Below, one piece after another: positions 27,987 through 36,355 of a stretch of DNA of 64,000 nt. Source of the DNA: an uncultured Rhizobiaceae group bacterium (lineage in GTDB: Bacteria > Pseudomonadota > Alphaproteobacteria > Rhizobiales > Rhizobiaceae). The translations under genes were made by a program, and so were the position numbers. A model generated the notes under the pieces. That model made no database searches and had not been told where the DNA came from. It saw only the letters and a program-made list of their open reading frames with translations. The stretch lies in the NCBI GenBank assembly GCA_937930635.1, contig CALHCF010000015.1, forward strand, positions 62,001 to 126,000. Reading direction: 5' to 3'. Numbering within the stretch: the first letter of the stretch is position 1; the number at the start of each line of letters is the position of its first letter.

Positions 27987-29840
27987 ATGGCGGCCCGAAT
28001 AAGGTCGCGTTTTTTTGACGTGGCACGGATTGGGCGCGCTTTGACATTAGACAACCGTGACAGGAACTACGTATGGAAACGTTGCTGTGTCGTCTTTGTC
28101 GATGCTGTGGCTTACTCCACGTCGATCGAAAAATCTCTGGTCAAGACAAGACGCCGTTTAGCCGATCATTTTGATGCGTTTGAGCATTGCTGCCTGCAAC
28201 GCAATGGTCGCATTATCGACAAGGCGGGTGACGGAATTTTTGCCGAATTCCCAACGGCACATAATGGAATTTCTTGTGCGCTCGATTTTCAAAAAGCAGT
28301 TGAAATCGCTAATGAAAATACGCCGGCAGATCAGCGGATGCGGTTTCGTTGCGGTATCGCTTTTGGTGATGTGTTGCAGGAAAAGGAACTCATTTCCGGT
28401 CCTAAGGTGAATATTGCGGCTCGTTTGCAGCAACTTGCAGAACCGGGAGCTGTGAACATAGATGGTGATGCCCGTCGCGAACTGGAGGGTGTCGAGGAAT
28501 ACAGTTTCAGCGATCTGGGCTTTCGGGTTTTGAAGGGCCTCTCCAACCCGGTTCGGGTCTGGCGTGTCTTTGACAGCAACAACCAGTTGCCCCAGCCATC
28601 GGTGGGGCTGGCGGCAGACTATCGCGATCAGGATGTTGAATCTGCCGATGCCCGAAGTATTGCATGCCTTCCATTTGAAGTGCCGCCGGGCAGCGAAGAA
28701 GATTCCTACATGGCGCTGGGAATGGCGGGTGATATTGCCGACGCCTTGTCGCGTTCCCCATGGTTGAAAGTCATTTCACCTCGTTCATCGATGAACTACT
28801 CCACCGCCAATTACGATAACGTTCAGGCGGCGAAGGAACTTGGCGTCCGCTATCTCTTGCGTGGCCGCATCCGGTGGGCCGGTGATACCGTCCGCTTTTC
28901 TGTATCTCTGGTGGATTGCGCAACCGAGCATACGGTTTGGGCAGAAAACTATGACCGCCAGGAGCAGGGGATTTTTGAGCTGCAGGATGAAATTACCCGC
29001 CTGATTGCCGGTATGATTGAACCTGAATTTTTGCGCCATGAAGCCCAGCTAGCGGCAAGCGGAAGGCAGCGCAACGTCAACGCCTGGGATTTGCTGATGC
29101 GCTCCCGCTGGCACTTCTGGCGCGGTTCCGGGCGCCATTTCAACGAGGCTCTGGCCTGTGCCGAAAAATCACTGCAACTGGAGCCGGATAGTTCGGAGAC
29201 CATGGCGCAACTGTCCTTCTGCCATATGGCGTCGGTGTGGACCGGAAGCTCAAAGAATATCAAATTCCAGATTAGAGAAGCCCTTCGCTTTGCGCAGTCC
29301 GCAGTGCGCCTGGATGAAAACAACCCCAATGCCTATTTCACTCTTGGAACGGCGCTTTCACTGACGGGCGAGTTGGACAAGGCGATTGCGGCTGTGCGCC
29401 GGGCTTTGGAACTCAATCCCAATTCTGCTGAATCACTTGGAGAACTGGCGCGTCTTCTGGTGTTTGACGGAAAATCGGAAGAAGCCCGCCGCGCCGCTCT
29501 GAAAGCCATCGAGCTTAGTCCAAGTGATCCGCATATCAGCCTGTGGGTGCGAAGCATCAGTCTGGCCTCTTTCATAGAAGGTGATTTTGAAGCCGCATCG
29601 CGGTATGCTGGCGAAGCTTCCGCAAAGCGCCCGGACTGGTATTTCCATCATATGCTGCTGGCTTCCTGTCAGGCATTAAATGGTAAGATCGATGAAGCGC
29701 AACAATCATTTGCCGATGGCAGTCATTTGGTCCCCGTCTATTCGATGACCGCTTTGAAAGTGGGGCATCCATTTTCCAGTCCCGAACACCTGGAAAAGCT
29801 TGTTGAGGGATTGCGCTTGGCGGGGTGGGACTCTGACTAG
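27987..29840 (+). CDS. Class III adenylate/guanylate cyclase with TolB-like and TPR domains
   Basis: A 617-residue soluble protein of a type common in Rhizobiales. Residues about 30-190 are a class III cyclase domain: VVFVDAVAYST supplies a metal-binding aspartate, DKAGDGIFAEF the second aspartate and the purine-contacting lysine, and VNIAARLQQLAEPG the transition-state Asn/Arg. A middle domain (about 225-345; SIACLPFEVPPG to AENYDRQEQGIFELQDEI) resembles the TolB N-terminal-like module often attached to such cyclases. The C-terminal third is TPR-like, for example NPNAYFTLGTALSLTGELDK. Catalytic residues appear intact, so cAMP or cGMP synthesis controlled by protein contacts is plausible. Confidence 0.85.
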   Translation: MAARIRSRFFDVARIGRALTLDNRDRNYVWKRCCVVFVDAVAYSTSIEKSLVKTRRRLADHFDAFEHCCLQRNGRIIDKAGDGIFAEFPTAHNGISCALDFQKAVEIANENTPADQRMRFRCGIAFGDVLQEKELISGPKVNIAARLQQLAEPGAVNIDGDARRELEGVEEYSFSDLGFRVLKGLSNPVRVWRVFDSNNQLPQPSVGLAADYRDQDVESADARSIACLPFEVPPGSEEDSYMALGMAGDIADALSRSPWLKVISPRSSMNYSTANYDNVQAAKELGVRYLLRGRIRWAGDTVRFSVSLVDCATEHTVWAENYDRQEQGIFELQDEITRLIAGMIEPEFLRHEAQLAASGRQRNVNAWDLLMRSRWHFWRGSGRHFNEALACAEKSLQLEPDSSETMAQLSFCHMASVWTGSSKNIKFQIREALRFAQSAVRLDENNPNAYFTLGTALSLTGELDKAIAAVRRALELNPNSAESLGELARLLVFDGKSEEARRAALKAIELSPSDPHISLWVRSISLASFIEGDFEAASRYAGEASAKRPDWYFHHMLLASCQALNGKIDEAQQSFADGSHLVPVYSMTALKVGHPFSSPEHLEKLVEGLRLAGWDSD

Positions 29841-29917
29841 TTGCAGGCTCCTTCATTGCGTCGGCTGTCCCGCTTGCCTAAATTCGATTGAAACGACCTC
29901 CGGGGGAATACAACCCA

Positions 29918-30760
29918 ATGAAATTTACTGGTACCGAGTCTTATGTTGCAGGCGAAGACCTGACGACTGCTGTTAATGCGGCCATTACACTTGAACGACC
30001 CCTTCTCGTGAAAGGAGAACCCGGTACCGGCAAGACCGAACTTGCCAGGCAGATCTCCAATGCTCTTGGTCTGACCATGCTGGAATGGAACGTCAAATCC
30101 ACAACCAAGGCCCAGCAGGGCCTTTATGAATATGACGCGGTTTCACGCCTGCGCGACTCGCAGCTGGGTGAGAAAAAAGTCCATGACATTCGCAACTACA
30201 TCAAGAAGGGCAAACTCTGGGAGGCCTTTGAGGCAGGCGAGAAAATAGTTCTTCTGATCGACGAAATTGACAAGGCAGATATCGAGTTCCCCAACGACCT
30301 TTTGCAGGAACTCGATAAGATGGAATTCTATTGCTACGAGTTGGACGAAACCATACGGGCGAAAAACCGCCCCATCGTCATCATCACCTCTAACAACGAA
30401 AAAGAGTTGCCGGACGCCTTCCTGCGCCGCTGCTTTTTTCACTATATCAGCTTTCCGGAAGCGGATGTGCTGACGAAGATTATCGATGTTCATTATCCGG
30501 GAATAAAACAGAGACTTGTGCGTGAGGCACTGACGCAGTTTTACGAGATCCGCGAGACGCCGGGCCTGAAGAAAAAACCCAGTACATCGGAAGCACTTGA
30601 CTGGATACGTCTGCTGGTTGCCGATGATATTGATCCAGAAACCCTGCGTGAGAAAGCCACAAATGCTTTGCCAAAACTGCATGGCGCATTGTTGAAAAAC
30701 GAGCAGGACGTACACCTGTTTGAACGTCTGGCCTTTATGGCACGACGGCAGGGGGGCTGA
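29918..30760 (+). CDS. MoxR-type AAA+ ATPase
   Basis: ATPase of 280 residues of the MoxR/CoxD class that works as a chaperone or maturation factor with a VWA-domain partner. Walker A is GEPGTGKTELA (residues about 32-42), Walker B is KIVLLIDEIDKAD, and sensor 1 is IITSNNEKELPDAFLRRC. The ATG at 29918 begins the conserved region; an upstream in-frame TTG exists. Its usual neighbour, a CoxE-like VWA protein, is not next to it but at 62221-63405, with the accessory region between. A terminator follows. Confidence 0.92.
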   Translation: MKFTGTESYVAGEDLTTAVNAAITLERPLLVKGEPGTGKTELARQISNALGLTMLEWNVKSTTKAQQGLYEYDAVSRLRDSQLGEKKVHDIRNYIKKGKLWEAFEAGEKIVLLIDEIDKADIEFPNDLLQELDKMEFYCYELDETIRAKNRPIVIITSNNEKELPDAFLRRCFFHYISFPEADVLTKIIDVHYPGIKQRLVREALTQFYEIRETPGLKKKPSTSEALDWIRLLVADDIDPETLREKATNALPKLHGALLKNEQDVHLFERLAFMARRQGG

Positions 30761-30863
30761 CTCACCGGCGGTTCAGTTTTTACTGATGGGGGAAGGCGGG
30801 CAAGAACGTTTTGGTGCTTATGCGCCGTGAGCGAAAACCGGCACTGATGTCGCAGGAAAATGC

Positions 30864-30897
30864 CCCAGCCAGCCGTGACGGCGGCTGGGACAATTTT
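30864..30897 (+). terminator. Intrinsic terminator after the MoxR ATPase gene
   Basis: CCCAGCC-a-GCCG pairs with CGGC-GGCTGGG across a three-base loop with one bulged A, followed by AATTTTTG. It lies between the convergent MoxR and peroxidase genes. Confidence 0.75.
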
Positions 30898-30915
30898 TGT
30901 TTGTCTTAGTGTGGT

Positions 30916-32436
30916 TTAAGCAGAGTGTGGTTCAAACAGATCCTTACGGTTGTCCACTCCATCGCGGTTTTTCTCGACGAAAGCGAGCAGGTGGCCAATG
31001 GAATATTTCCCGTCCTTGGCTCCCAGTGCTTCCCATGGTTCAAAATCATGAGCTGAACAGACGATGGATTCATCATCAAGGTAGAGCAGCCGCAAAATAG
31101 TCGTTGCGACAATGGTGCCCCCGACCGGACCAAGTTTGCCACTGTGTTTTTCAGCTTCCTGCAGGCAGTAATACCACAAAGGGGTCTTGGTAATGCCGTG
31201 GGCAGTCAGTTCCTTGGGAGCAGGAATTTCAGCTATGCCCATCTTTCGGGCGATCTGCTGGCCTGATGCAATTTCCAGTGCGAACCGGTCACGGAAGACA
31301 TTGCGGTGCGGCAGTTTCTTCGCATCCTTGAGGGGAAGGTGGTGCCCGTCAATCTCAATGCCGTCCTCCACAAACGGCAAGCTGAAGATTGACGATGGCA
31401 GCTTACGGCCAATTGGCCTGGTTTTGTCGAAAGTGTTCTTACCCGGTGTATCGAACAGGCAGTCAAATTGAACGTTGAATTTCCTGTCACGCTTCATGAA
31501 ACCTTTGAAGCCTTCGTCGAACAGACCGATCGAGCCGACATCCCGGTTGATGGTATAATTGTTGCGAACTGTGGCATGTCCGAACCGATAGGCCGCACCG
31601 GAAAACTCGATCGGCATGATTGGCGAATCCGGTTTAAACGGCGCTGGCAATTCGCCATGGCTGAGTTTGTGATGCACTTCCTTGAGCACTTTTGCATCGA
31701 CAAAGGCGGGCAGGAATTCATTGAGAATGATCCACTGGTAGTGCATTCGAACAGCCCGACGGGCAGCTTCAAATCGTTCCGCTTTGTCTGATACGTGATT
31801 TTTCATGGCATCTGACCGGATACCATTCATGATCGAGTTGGCGTCGCTGTCGTTCATGGCGCCTGACATGCAGATATTGTGCAGTGCGACAAACGCACCC
31901 TGAAGCTGGCTCACAATCCCGTTTTCATCGTTGCGAAGATCACCGATCAAAGCCGTACCATGGCTGTTGCGGGCGAGATCGTGCTCGTTGTGGGAATTTC
32001 CAAAAAGCAGGAAGCCCTTGTGATCGGGATGGTACATGTGCGGCGATGCCTCCATGCCGTCGCCATAGACGCAATCGAGGTCCAGCGCCGGTGTGCGCAC
32101 ATTGCGGATCGAGCGTGGGTCAATACGCCTGCCGATTGCACTGGTGGCATCCAGCGTGATGTCATGGTCAATAAACTGACCAAGAAAGGTCATGCCCGCC
32201 GCAACCTTGCTCTCATTCTTGTCGGTCTTGTCTTCCATGGAGTCGAGTGCGTGGGTGAATGCCTTGATCACCGTTGCGGCATCCAGCGGCTTACCGTGCA
32301 GCATCTTCCCGGTGATCGGATTGCGGTGTGCGATGCGCCCGAACACCTGTGGCAAAGGCGCGCGGTGTGCATCTTCGCGCGCACATTCACGTACCAGGGC
32401 ATCGTATTTTGAAAGTCCGTGGGGGTTATTGCTCAT
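30916..32436 (-). CDS. Animal-type haem peroxidase family protein
   Basis: A 506-residue member of the peroxidase-cyclooxygenase superfamily, rare in bacteria compared with catalase-type peroxidases. The distal site GQFIDHDITLD has Asp90 (a potential covalent haem ester link) and His91. The proximal histidine lies in YRFGHATVRNNYTIN at about residue 287, followed by the conserved Asn. No signal peptide is visible, though RTX or type I-secreted relatives exist. It would oxidise halides or organic donors with peroxide. It is the first gene of the accessory region and stands alone on the minus strand. Confidence 0.85.
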   Translation of the reverse strand: MSNNPHGLSKYDALVRECAREDAHRAPLPQVFGRIAHRNPITGKMLHGKPLDAATVIKAFTHALDSMEDKTDKNESKVAAGMTFLGQFIDHDITLDATSAIGRRIDPRSIRNVRTPALDLDCVYGDGMEASPHMYHPDHKGFLLFGNSHNEHDLARNSHGTALIGDLRNDENGIVSQLQGAFVALHNICMSGAMNDSDANSIMNGIRSDAMKNHVSDKAERFEAARRAVRMHYQWIILNEFLPAFVDAKVLKEVHHKLSHGELPAPFKPDSPIMPIEFSGAAYRFGHATVRNNYTINRDVGSIGLFDEGFKGFMKRDRKFNVQFDCLFDTPGKNTFDKTRPIGRKLPSSIFSLPFVEDGIEIDGHHLPLKDAKKLPHRNVFRDRFALEIASGQQIARKMGIAEIPAPKELTAHGITKTPLWYYCLQEAEKHSGKLGPVGGTIVATTILRLLYLDDESIVCSAHDFEPWEALGAKDGKYSIGHLLAFVEKNRDGVDNRKDLFEPHSA

Positions 32437-32929
32437 CGTTCTTCCTTTCCAAGAAGAGTTAGCGCCCCCGCAAATTCAGGCCGTACTGGTGCTTCTCAGG
32501 AAAATTACTAATCCTGAGTTCGCCAAAATTAAAAACTAAAAGCATCGGCCGATGGAACAATGAACCACTGAATTTGTATAGTCTGTGATATTTCTCATAG
32601 AGCGCCCAACGAGCGGTTTTGTCTTGGAATTTTCTTTCAGAAAGGCCAAATGAGCCATAAAAATACAGTCAGTGCTTCTTTCGAGCTGGACTATTTCTTC
32701 CATTGATTTCCTGAAGAACCCGGTCAACAGCATGAGTAAACCGACAAGGCTGATGATCGGCTCACAACTGGCCTTGCCACCTTGAGCCCAAACCCCCGGA
32801 AAGTAATCAGCCGGGTGGTCCAAACAAGGGGAGCAGTTCAGTCCTCCTTTTACTCAACAATAGGATGGACCAGTCAGATGGGGCTGATCACCGCCAGGAT
32901 GGCTTGACCGAACTAAACACAGTAGGGCG

Positions 32930-33076
32930 GTGGCGTTGGCCTTTTCCGGCACCACCTCTTTCGTTCCTGTCGATAGTGACGGGTATATGGACGTTTGGGC
33001 GTATCAGAAACTGATGATGGATATGGCCTTGCTGGCACCGCCGGATTGGAGCGGAAACGGGCCGACAGATTTATAA
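32930..33076 (+). pseudogene. Unidentified C-terminal coding fragment
   Basis: A 48-codon open frame from a GTG, ending in TAA immediately before the repeat at 33077. The encoded segment includes DSDGYMDVWAYQKLMMDM and ends WSGNGPTDL. The composition looks protein-like, but I recognise no family and no ribosome site is evident. It may be the tail of a gene destroyed during insertion, or chance. Confidence 0.25.
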
Positions 33077-33096
33077 TTCAAACTGAGATACTACCG
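33077..33096 (+). repeat. Left copy of a 20-bp direct repeat flanking the glycan region
   Basis: TTCAAACTGAGATACTACCG here matches TTCAAACTGAGACACTATCG at 61091-61110 in 18 of 20 positions and in the same orientation. The flanking sequence is unrelated at the two sites. It could be an insertion-sequence end or a recombination scar. Confidence 0.6.
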
Positions 33097-33263
33097 AAAC
33101 AGATCGCACCTTGAAACTTCAATACCAATGGTTTATTGGCCAGTTTAAGCGATGATGACGCTGAGATTGCCTTGGCGAACTGCTCGTCAGCACACCGCGG
33201 TTGGACATGGAAGCCGAAGCTTGGACAGCGTCCTTGTGCAACATCTGAAGGGCAAATTTAGCG

Positions 33264-34235
33264 ATGAACTCTCGACAATTGTCGTACGACCTTGGTGGAA
33301 AAAAGGTTTTTGTTACCGGGCACCGTGGAATGGTTGGCTCGGCTATTGTTCGTCAGTTGGAGAGCCGCGGCGATGTGACTTTGACGACAGCTGGCCGTCA
33401 ACAATTGGATCTTCGGAACCAATCTGAAGTGTTCGATTTTTTTAAAAAGCATAAGCCCGATGCAGTATTTGTCGCTGCAGCGACCGTTGGTGGCATTTTT
33501 GCAAATTCGACGCGCCCTGCTGAGTTTTTATACGACAACATAGCGATTGAATCGAATATCATTGAAGCGTCTCACCGTAACGATGTTGAAAAGGTCGTTT
33601 TTCTCGGTTCAAGCTGCATCTATCCAAAGATGGCCGAACAGCCGATGTCTGAAGATGCGCTTCTGACGGGACCGTTGGAGCCGACCAATCAATGGTATGC
33701 AATCGCCAAAATTGCAGGAATTAAGTTGGTTCAAGCCTATCGTGAGCAATATGGCCGACGCTACATTTCAGTAATGCCAACCAATCTTTATGGTCCTGGC
33801 GATAATTTCAACCTCGATTTTGCGCACGTTATTCCAGCCCTCATGCGCAAGGCGCACGAGGCAAAGCTCGCCAATGCATCTTCAATGACCGTATGGGGAT
33901 CAGGGAAAGTGCGACGCGAATTTCTGTACGTGGATGATCTGGCCGATGCGGTTGTTTTCCTCGCAAGCCATTATGACGGAGAGCAGCATATTAATGTTGG
34001 TACTGGCGAAGATGTAACGATCGCAGAAGTCGCTGCAAAAATTTGCAAGGTTGTGGGCTTCGAGGGAACTCTTGAATATGACGCATCAAAACCTGATGGC
34101 ACGCCGCGCAAATTGCTCGACGTTTCCAAAATCGAAGCGCAGGGATGGTCTTCAAATACCAGTCTCGAAGAAGGATTGAGGCTCATGTATGCGTGGTTTT
34201 GTAAAAATATAGAAGACAATATGATCCGCGGCTAA
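33264..34235 (+). CDS. fcl: GDP-L-fucose synthase
   Basis: Epimerase-reductase converting GDP-4-keto-6-deoxymannose to GDP-L-fucose. The 323-residue extended SDR has the cofactor loop FVTGHRGMVGSAIVRQLE, the family motif VGGIFANSTRPAEFLYDN, the catalytic serine in LGSSCIYPK and Tyr-x3-Lys in YAIAKIAGIKL. Later blocks MPTNLYGPGDNF and RREFLYVDDLADA are diagnostic of Fcl/WcaG. Its substrate is made by Gmd at 43854-44903, so both steps to GDP-L-fucose are encoded in this locus. The DNA here looks more AT-rich than the housekeeping genes (by eye). Confidence 0.95.
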   Translation: MNSRQLSYDLGGKKVFVTGHRGMVGSAIVRQLESRGDVTLTTAGRQQLDLRNQSEVFDFFKKHKPDAVFVAAATVGGIFANSTRPAEFLYDNIAIESNIIEASHRNDVEKVVFLGSSCIYPKMAEQPMSEDALLTGPLEPTNQWYAIAKIAGIKLVQAYREQYGRRYISVMPTNLYGPGDNFNLDFAHVIPALMRKAHEAKLANASSMTVWGSGKVRREFLYVDDLADAVVFLASHYDGEQHINVGTGEDVTIAEVAAKICKVVGFEGTLEYDASKPDGTPRKLLDVSKIEAQGWSSNTSLEEGLRLMYAWFCKNIEDNMIRG

Positions 34236-34314
34236 CGTGGCGGACTATTTCTAATGAAAGTGTCGCATGTTAGCGCTGTCTAAAATTCGGTTCTGGAAAA
34301 GTAAGAGAACGATT

Positions 34315-35124
34315 ATGAATGATCAGATTATTGAGCGGAGCGAGGATGGGAAAATCTCGCTTTATCCAGAACGTATCGCCAAGATCTCTGACTCTCCAAG
34401 TGTACTCGCTCTTTCGTTACCAAAGGCCGGATCGGTTCTTCTCGACGGAATAGTGCGAATGCTTTGTGAGCAAGTCCCGATCAACTATGTTTCTGTCATG
34501 GAAAGTTACTTCAGTTCGGGCGTTATCGAGCCGGATATTCCCGCCGAAACTTCCAATCTCTTTTTCGAAAAAGGGGTTTGCTATGGTGGCTTCCGCTACT
34601 ATCCCACCCAGTTCGAAATTCCGATCTCCGATACGGCTCCAGCCATTCTGTTGGTCCGCGACCCGCGCGACATGATCGTTTCATTATATTTCTCCGCGCT
34701 AAAAAGTCATCCAAGCCGAGGCGGAGGGTTGGCTAACCCGGCTGCCACAGCCGCTGCAGAAATGGACATTGATGACTACGCCCGTAGAATGACAAAAATG
34801 TATAAGCTGCGCATGTCGGGATATGTAGATTTTCTTAAACGCCGTCCCGACACGAAGGTGTTTCGGTATGAAGATATCATTTATGATAAGGTCAAATGGG
34901 TTTCAGACATCTGCGAACATTTTAATTGGCAGATCCCGGAAAATCACTGTGCCAAGATTGCCAAACACTGGGATGTGATGCCCGACGCTGAACAGCCCGA
35001 GGCCCACGTCCGGCAAGTGCACCCCGGCAATTTCCGCAAAAAGCTAAAAGCCGAAACAATCGCATTCATTGAAGAAGCATTGGCTATCGAGATGAAAGCC
35101 TTCAACTACACCCCGGAAGCCTAA
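34315..35124 (+). CDS. Sulfotransferase domain protein (copy 1)
   Basis: A 269-residue PAPS-dependent sulfotransferase fold. The 5'-phosphosulfate loop is LALSLPKAGSVLLDGI (residues about 25-40) and the 3'-phosphate site is LLVRDPRDMIVSLYFSALKS, both canonical. A later block VFRYEDIIYDKVKWV resembles the conserved acidic region. It is clearly paralogous to the gene at 52399-53211. The ATG at 34315 aligns with the paralogue better than the upstream ATG at 34267. It follows fcl by about 80 bp, so it may sulfate the glycan made by this locus; the acceptor is unknown. Confidence 0.82.
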   Translation: MNDQIIERSEDGKISLYPERIAKISDSPSVLALSLPKAGSVLLDGIVRMLCEQVPINYVSVMESYFSSGVIEPDIPAETSNLFFEKGVCYGGFRYYPTQFEIPISDTAPAILLVRDPRDMIVSLYFSALKSHPSRGGGLANPAATAAAEMDIDDYARRMTKMYKLRMSGYVDFLKRRPDTKVFRYEDIIYDKVKWVSDICEHFNWQIPENHCAKIAKHWDVMPDAEQPEAHVRQVHPGNFRKKLKAETIAFIEEALAIEMKAFNYTPEA

Positions 35125-35152
35125 CCACCAATCGCAAACTGTTTTATTCGGG

Positions 35153-36208
35153 TTAGTTGCCCACCCGGTAGGCAAAAAACCTGGTTGCTCCCCCAGGAAC
35201 CTGATTAGCGCCAGTAGATTGGTAGATGGAGAAATCGATCCGGTCTCCAGCTTCGAGTTGAGCTGTTGTCACCGCTTTCAAAACGTTCGCACCATTCATC
35301 GCGTCAAATTGCATGATTGCAAGCGCGGCTCCGTTACGGCGAATGTATACGCCTTTCAATGCGGGTGGCCCGGCAATGTTGCTTTGAAATTCAAGTGACC
35401 ACATGCCCGCATCAACTGATCCGATGGTGAGTATGCCGGCTGAAAAGGTGCTGTCGAACAACGTATCAGTCGTGACGTTAAATTGCGTCAAAGGATAAAC
35501 GGTCCCGCTCGCAATTTGCTCACTGCCTACCGAGTTTCCGCCCAGCTTGGCGGTGACAGTGCGTGGCAGTCGCACATTGCCGGTGGTTTGATCAATCACC
35601 ATTGCGTCTTCGAAATTGATGCCATCGGTGCTGGAGCGGATCTTAAAATCGTCATCTCCGGTTAGACCCAACTCGAACCGGGTTGAATATCCCGTTTGCA
35701 ACAAAATGCTGGCCGTGTCCGGAATGTCGGACTTGTTTATCGAAAGTCGATGATCGTCATTTTCTGCGGTAAACAAAGATGCCGGGGCCGACAAAGTGAG
35801 CCGATTGTTTGTATCGGCGGTCGCATTAATCCCCCATATTTCCACGGTAGGGTCCCTTTGGAAGTCTGCCAATGGCTGCCATTCGTTGTCATTGTAGACA
35901 AGCAAAACATTCTCATCCGCAATGTGAGCGGTCCATCCCTGGCGGGGTTGATAATACGCCCAGGCACCGTCCTGCCACACAGCAATCGTGTTACTCGAAC
36001 CGCCCCATGCTGCTTCTGCATCAGTATCGACGGGAATAATGTATCTTACGCCATCGGTGGGATTAGACGGTGGAACCAAAACCTGACGACTTTCAGCACC
36101 TGGATGCACGATAGCATCAAGTCCACGAATGGCTTCGTTGTGCGTCACATGCTTTTGAGCCTGTGACGCCATAATATAGGGTAAGTTAAGATTTGGAGTG
36201 CGTTCCAT
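35153..36208 (-). CDS. DUF2793-type phage tail/GTA-like protein
   Basis: A 351-residue protein whose N-terminus LNLPYIMASQAQKHVTHNEA is the hallmark of DUF2793 proteins found in phage tails and gene-transfer-agent clusters. Following segments IAVWQDGAWAYYQPRQGW and DENVLLVYNDNEWQPL are also typical. The C-terminal 120 residues resemble a beta-rich receptor or glycan-binding tail (YPLTQFNVTTDTLFDSTFSAG). No other phage genes surround it; the neighbours are glycan genes. It could be a leftover phage gene, or a beta-rich binding protein recruited here. The start is the ATG at 36208. Confidence 0.75.
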   Translation of the reverse strand: MERTPNLNLPYIMASQAQKHVTHNEAIRGLDAIVHPGAESRQVLVPPSNPTDGVRYIIPVDTDAEAAWGGSSNTIAVWQDGAWAYYQPRQGWTAHIADENVLLVYNDNEWQPLADFQRDPTVEIWGINATADTNNRLTLSAPASLFTAENDDHRLSINKSDIPDTASILLQTGYSTRFELGLTGDDDFKIRSSTDGINFEDAMVIDQTTGNVRLPRTVTAKLGGNSVGSEQIASGTVYPLTQFNVTTDTLFDSTFSAGILTIGSVDAGMWSLEFQSNIAGPPALKGVYIRRNGAALAIMQFDAMNGANVLKAVTTAQLEAGDRIDFSIYQSTGANQVPGGATRFFAYRVGN

Positions 36209-36355
36209 TGATAGACATCCTTGCATTGGGTTTGAACGCAAGGATGCCACCACGATTACGTGCGGGAATAAGTCGAGAAAAAATGACCCTTAAACGAAAA
36301 TTTGCTGGTGGTGCTTTAGACACTTAACATCGATCAAGCCAACGCCTGGCTTTCG

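Larger units (their letters stand above)
32437..33263. other. Gene-poor junction at the left end of the accessory region
   Basis: These 827 bases separate the peroxidase from fcl. A 95-codon open frame on the minus strand (32536-32823) lacks family features and I do not call it. A short plus-strand fragment (32930-33076) and a 20-bp sequence repeated at 61091 are listed separately. Stops in all frames and the absence of recognisable domains suggest decayed DNA at an old insertion junction. Confidence 0.5.

Noticed and set aside
32536-32823. 95-codon open frame on the minus strand beside the peroxidase
   Set aside because: No recognisable domain, no convincing ribosome site and an amino acid composition that does not look like a conserved protein; left as non-coding.
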